DNA of 9,006 bases from Planctomicrobium sp. (lineage in GTDB: Bacteria; Planctomycetota; Planctomycetia; Planctomycetales; Planctomycetaceae), in contig JABJMI010000445.1 in NCBI GenBank assembly GCA_018659505.1, positions 1-9,006 on the forward strand. Reading direction: 5' to 3'. Below are positions 7,158 to 9,006 of the stretch, one piece after another (positions within the stretch are counted from its first letter, which is position 1; each line of letters begins with the position of its first letter). The position numbers were made by a program, and so were the translations under genes. The notes under the pieces are model-generated. The model did no database searches, was not told the DNA's origin, and was given only the letters and a program-made list of their open reading frames with translations.

Positions 7158-7949
7158 TTAATTCGATTCTTCGACGCTGGTCTGTTGGATGTTTGAAGTA
7201 GGTCCCCAGATTAAGATCGGGACACGAATTTTTTGGTAGTCAGGGTCATCTGTCTGAATCGTTATTAAAGCAGTACTTTTTCCCCGGGGAACCTCCGCGG
7301 GAACGTCAATGCGGATTGGAGTTCTGGAAACAGAACCTTCAATTATCTTCTCACCGACTTGAATCTGTGCGTATTCTGTGGAGCAGACGACGTCAAGAAT
7401 GTTCAGGTTTCGACCCCGATGGTCTTCAACCATGATTTCTCGAAAGTCAGCCTTGCCTTGCGTCTGGTAGAAATAGACTTCCGATGGTGTTACAGAGACT
7501 TTTTTCTCGGGAACCGTCAGACGGAACGAGACCATCCTTTCTTGTGGAACACCGTCGTCATAGCTGACTTTAACTGTGTAATCTTTGGGACCTGGCGTTT
7601 CGTTGGCAGTTTTGACTGAAACGTAGAAACGACCATGTTCTCCAGGAGCGTAAACTTTTTTGTCTTCATAAAGTCGTGGAGCCAAACAACCGCAGCTTGG
7701 CTCAAGTTTCAAGATTTCAAGCGGTTTTTCTCCCATGTTGACGAAATCAAAATGGGCAGGAATGGTCCCCACAGGACGAACTTCGCCGAGATGGACTGCG
7801 TACTGCGAAAAGACAAGTTTAGAACGCTCAGCAGTGCCGGAAATCGGGCGTTCCTGGGGCGCAGTTTGGGTGAAAAGACCAGCTAATAAAGCAGGCACAA
7901 AGCCTAAAAATAGTATTGCAGGCAGTGAATACCTGGAGTTATTCAACAT
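7158..7949 (-). CDS. secreted DUF1573-domain protein
   Basis: The protein has 263 residues from the ATG at 7949. This start is chosen because GGAAGAG lies 6 bases upstream and because it places a clean signal peptide (LPAILFLGFVPALLAGLF) at the N-terminus; the frame itself is open to a TTG at 7994. The DUF1573 domain, an Ig-like beta-sandwich, is marked by DFVNMGEKPLEILKLEPSCGC at about residues 68-88, with the characteristic SCGC pair (C86, C88), then an APGEHGRFYVSV strand and a TVKVSYDDG strand. A second beta-rich half (about 150-250) ends in TIQTDDPDYQKIRVPI, which looks like a repeat of the same fold. DUF1573 proteins are abundant in planctomycetes and Bacteroidetes and are thought to act at the cell envelope, but no molecular function is established. 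It lies 118 bp downstream of the metallopeptidase gene on the same strand, so read-through is possible. Confidence 0.9.
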   Translation of the reverse strand: MLNNSRYSLPAILFLGFVPALLAGLFTQTAPQERPISGTAERSKLVFSQYAVHLGEVRPVGTIPAHFDFVNMGEKPLEILKLEPSCGCLAPRLYEDKKVYAPGEHGRFYVSVKTANETPGPKDYTVKVSYDDGVPQERMVSFRLTVPEKKVSVTPSEVYFYQTQGKADFREIMVEDHRGRNLNILDVVCSTEYAQIQVGEKIIEGSVSRTPIRIDVPAEVPRGKSTALITIQTDDPDYQKIRVPILIWGPTSNIQQTSVEESN

Positions 7950-7955
7950 GAGATG

Positions 7956-7962
7956 CTCTTCC
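7956..7962 (-). promoter_or_regulatory. Shine-Dalgarno site fixing the DUF1573 start
   Basis: On the minus strand GGAAGAG (7962-7956) is followed by the 6-base spacer CATCTC and the ATG at 7949. The spacing is near ideal and favours this start over the upstream ATG (7964) and TTG (7994) in the same frame. Confidence 0.6.
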
Positions 7963-8067
7963 ATGAACACAAATTGTTGGACTGTTCCTGTCAATCCAGT
8001 CTATTTTTACCTGAAATCGTGCTTTGGAGACAAGATGATTTCATTACTTGTAGAAACGTCCATCAAC

Positions 8068-9006
8068 TTACTTCATCTCCGTCGCTGAGGCTGCTGGCTT
8101 TATATGACCGATTCTTACGCTGAAAGTCCCTTTGTTATCTGCCAATTCTCCCCAGGCATCCTGGCAACGGAGAAAGAGTTCTCCGTCTTGTGGAACAGTA
8201 AAAGTTTCTGAAGCTCCGATTTCAAACGGTTCACTCAATTCGTAGTCATCAAAGATGATTCCCAGCAGTTTACCCTGCCCCGACTCGTCTCCGGCAGCAC
8301 TCACTTTGTCTGCATCCTTGCCGAGAGTCAGTTCACCGTTGACTAGCAGCGAATAAGTCTCTCCCTTCGCGACAACCGCTCTTGAGGGCTGCCAGCCATG
8401 GTCAGCCTCAATTTTTGAGAATGCAGTGTTTTTCCCTGAGACGACTTTGAACTTTGCTTTCCAATCCCAACTACACAGATCGCAACGATAGCCTGGTTCC
8501 ATGTCTTGCAGAAACAAGTTGTATTCGAATTCAATTTCCATTGCTTGCGCACCATAAACTCGGTCGAAGCTGACTCTCTTATCTGCTAAGAGAGCAAGTC
8601 CCAAAGGTTTGAAACGTGCCGAATAGTTTTTGTTTGCTCCCAGCATATGGCAAATCACCCAACGCCAAGCGTAGTTCTGCCAGGAGTCACCTGTTCTTTC
8701 TAACGGATTATTGACGATATCTCCAAGTGGCTTGGGATCCTGAGATTGCAGATACTGAATGACATACTCTCCGGCGTTGACGCCTCGTTCGCCATGTCGA
8801 AAATATTTGCCTACTTCCGCCATCCCTTCTGAATACCAGACTGGTCCGGTACTACCGAAATTGATCCCGCAATAAGCATGGATCGCTTCATGTTGTGGCG
8901 TTTGATGTTCCGAAGTTGCATAGACAATCGCTTCCGAATCAATTTTGGGACCACCGACGATTCCTCGAACTTGCGTGATTGTCAGACCCCCTCCTTCGCG
9001 AACCGA
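8068..9006 (-). CDS. gluzincin-type zinc metallopeptidase with PA-IL-like C-terminal domain, 5'-truncated by the window edge
   Basis: The frame stays open to base 9006, so 312 residues are visible and the start lies outside. The ATG at 8823 is internal. Numbering from base 9006, the zinc site is HEAIH (H39, E40, H43; bases 8892-8878), followed by WYSEGMAE with E60 as the likely third ligand, the layout of peptidase MA-like/gluzincin proteins such as the DUF1570 group. A helical part follows (about 65-165), then a Cys pair in RCDLCSWDWK (C175, C178). The last 95 residues (about 206-299: KGETYSLLVNGELTLG, GKLLGIIFDDYELSEPFEIG, DGELFLRCQDAWGELADNKGTFSVRI) resemble the PA-IL/LecA-like beta-sandwich that binds sugars in lectins. 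It is therefore probably an exported peptidase with a carbohydrate- or surface-binding tail. The catalytic residues are seen; export and substrate are inferred. The DUF1573 gene follows downstream. Confidence 0.85.
   Translation of the reverse strand, partial: SVREGGGLTITQVRGIVGGPKIDSEAIVYATSEHQTPQHEAIHAYCGINFGSTGPVWYSEGMAEVGKYFRHGERGVNAGEYVIQYLQSQDPKPLGDIVNNPLERTGDSWQNYAWRWVICHMLGANKNYSARFKPLGLALLADKRVSFDRVYGAQAMEIEFEYNLFLQDMEPGYRCDLCSWDWKAKFKVVSGKNTAFSKIEADHGWQPSRAVVAKGETYSLLVNGELTLGKDADKVSAAGDESGQGKLLGIIFDDYELSEPFEIGASETFTVPQDGELFLRCQDAWGELADNKGTFSVRIGHIKPAASATEMK

Noticed and set aside
7989..7994. TTGACA on the minus strand upstream of the DUF1573 gene, a perfect -35 hexamer
   Set aside because: The sequence 17 bases further (TGTGTT) is a poor -10, and the implied transcript start would fall almost on the ribosome site, so I do not call a promoter.
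7980..8001. GACTG/CAGTC 5-bp inverted repeat followed by TATTTTT on the plus strand
   Set aside because: The stem is short with a 12-base loop, and no plus-strand gene ends there, so a terminator role has no support.

Overview
The window looks like a piece of a Planctomycetota chromosome of moderate GC content. This is inferred from family content: a secreted Cys-type sulfatase with a CWPSR active site, a CehA/McbA-type PHP metallohydrolase, a secreted DUF1573 protein, a gluzincin-type metalloprotease, a giant secreted protein of unknown family, and a small Arg-rich helical protein of a type I associate with planctomycetes. No RNA genes, mobile elements, CRISPR arrays, phage genes or recognisable defence genes were found. 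The strongest novelty candidates are unknown proteins rather than a new system.

Layout. Positions 1-1326 (+) hold the 3' part of a PHP-domain metallohydrolase whose 5' end lies outside the window. It ends 4 bp from the end of a convergent sulfatase gene (1331-2971, -). A 277-bp intergenic gap (2972-3248) contains an inverted-repeat element resembling a dispersed palindromic repeat. Next on the minus strand come a Nudix hydrolase (3249-3755) and, 22 bp upstream of it, a large secreted multidomain protein with glycosidase-like features (3778 to about 6546); the pair is probably co-transcribed. A divergent intergenic region (about 6547-6761) separates these from a small plus-strand gene (6762-7073). 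Two further minus-strand genes follow: a secreted DUF1573 protein (7158-7949) and the 3' part of a secreted or periplasmic gluzincin metallopeptidase (8068 to beyond 9006).

How the genes fit together. Most products look exported (sulfatase, large barrel protein and DUF1573 protein by signal peptide; the metallopeptidase and PHP protein by family). That suits a lineage that processes sulfated polysaccharides and other macromolecules outside the cytoplasm. No tight shared pathway can be shown: only the Nudix gene and the large protein gene have operon-like spacing. Several likely starts differ from the longest open frames: the large protein probably starts at 6546, the DUF1573 gene at 7949, and the metallopeptidase frame continues to the window edge and carries its zinc site upstream of the first in-window ATG.
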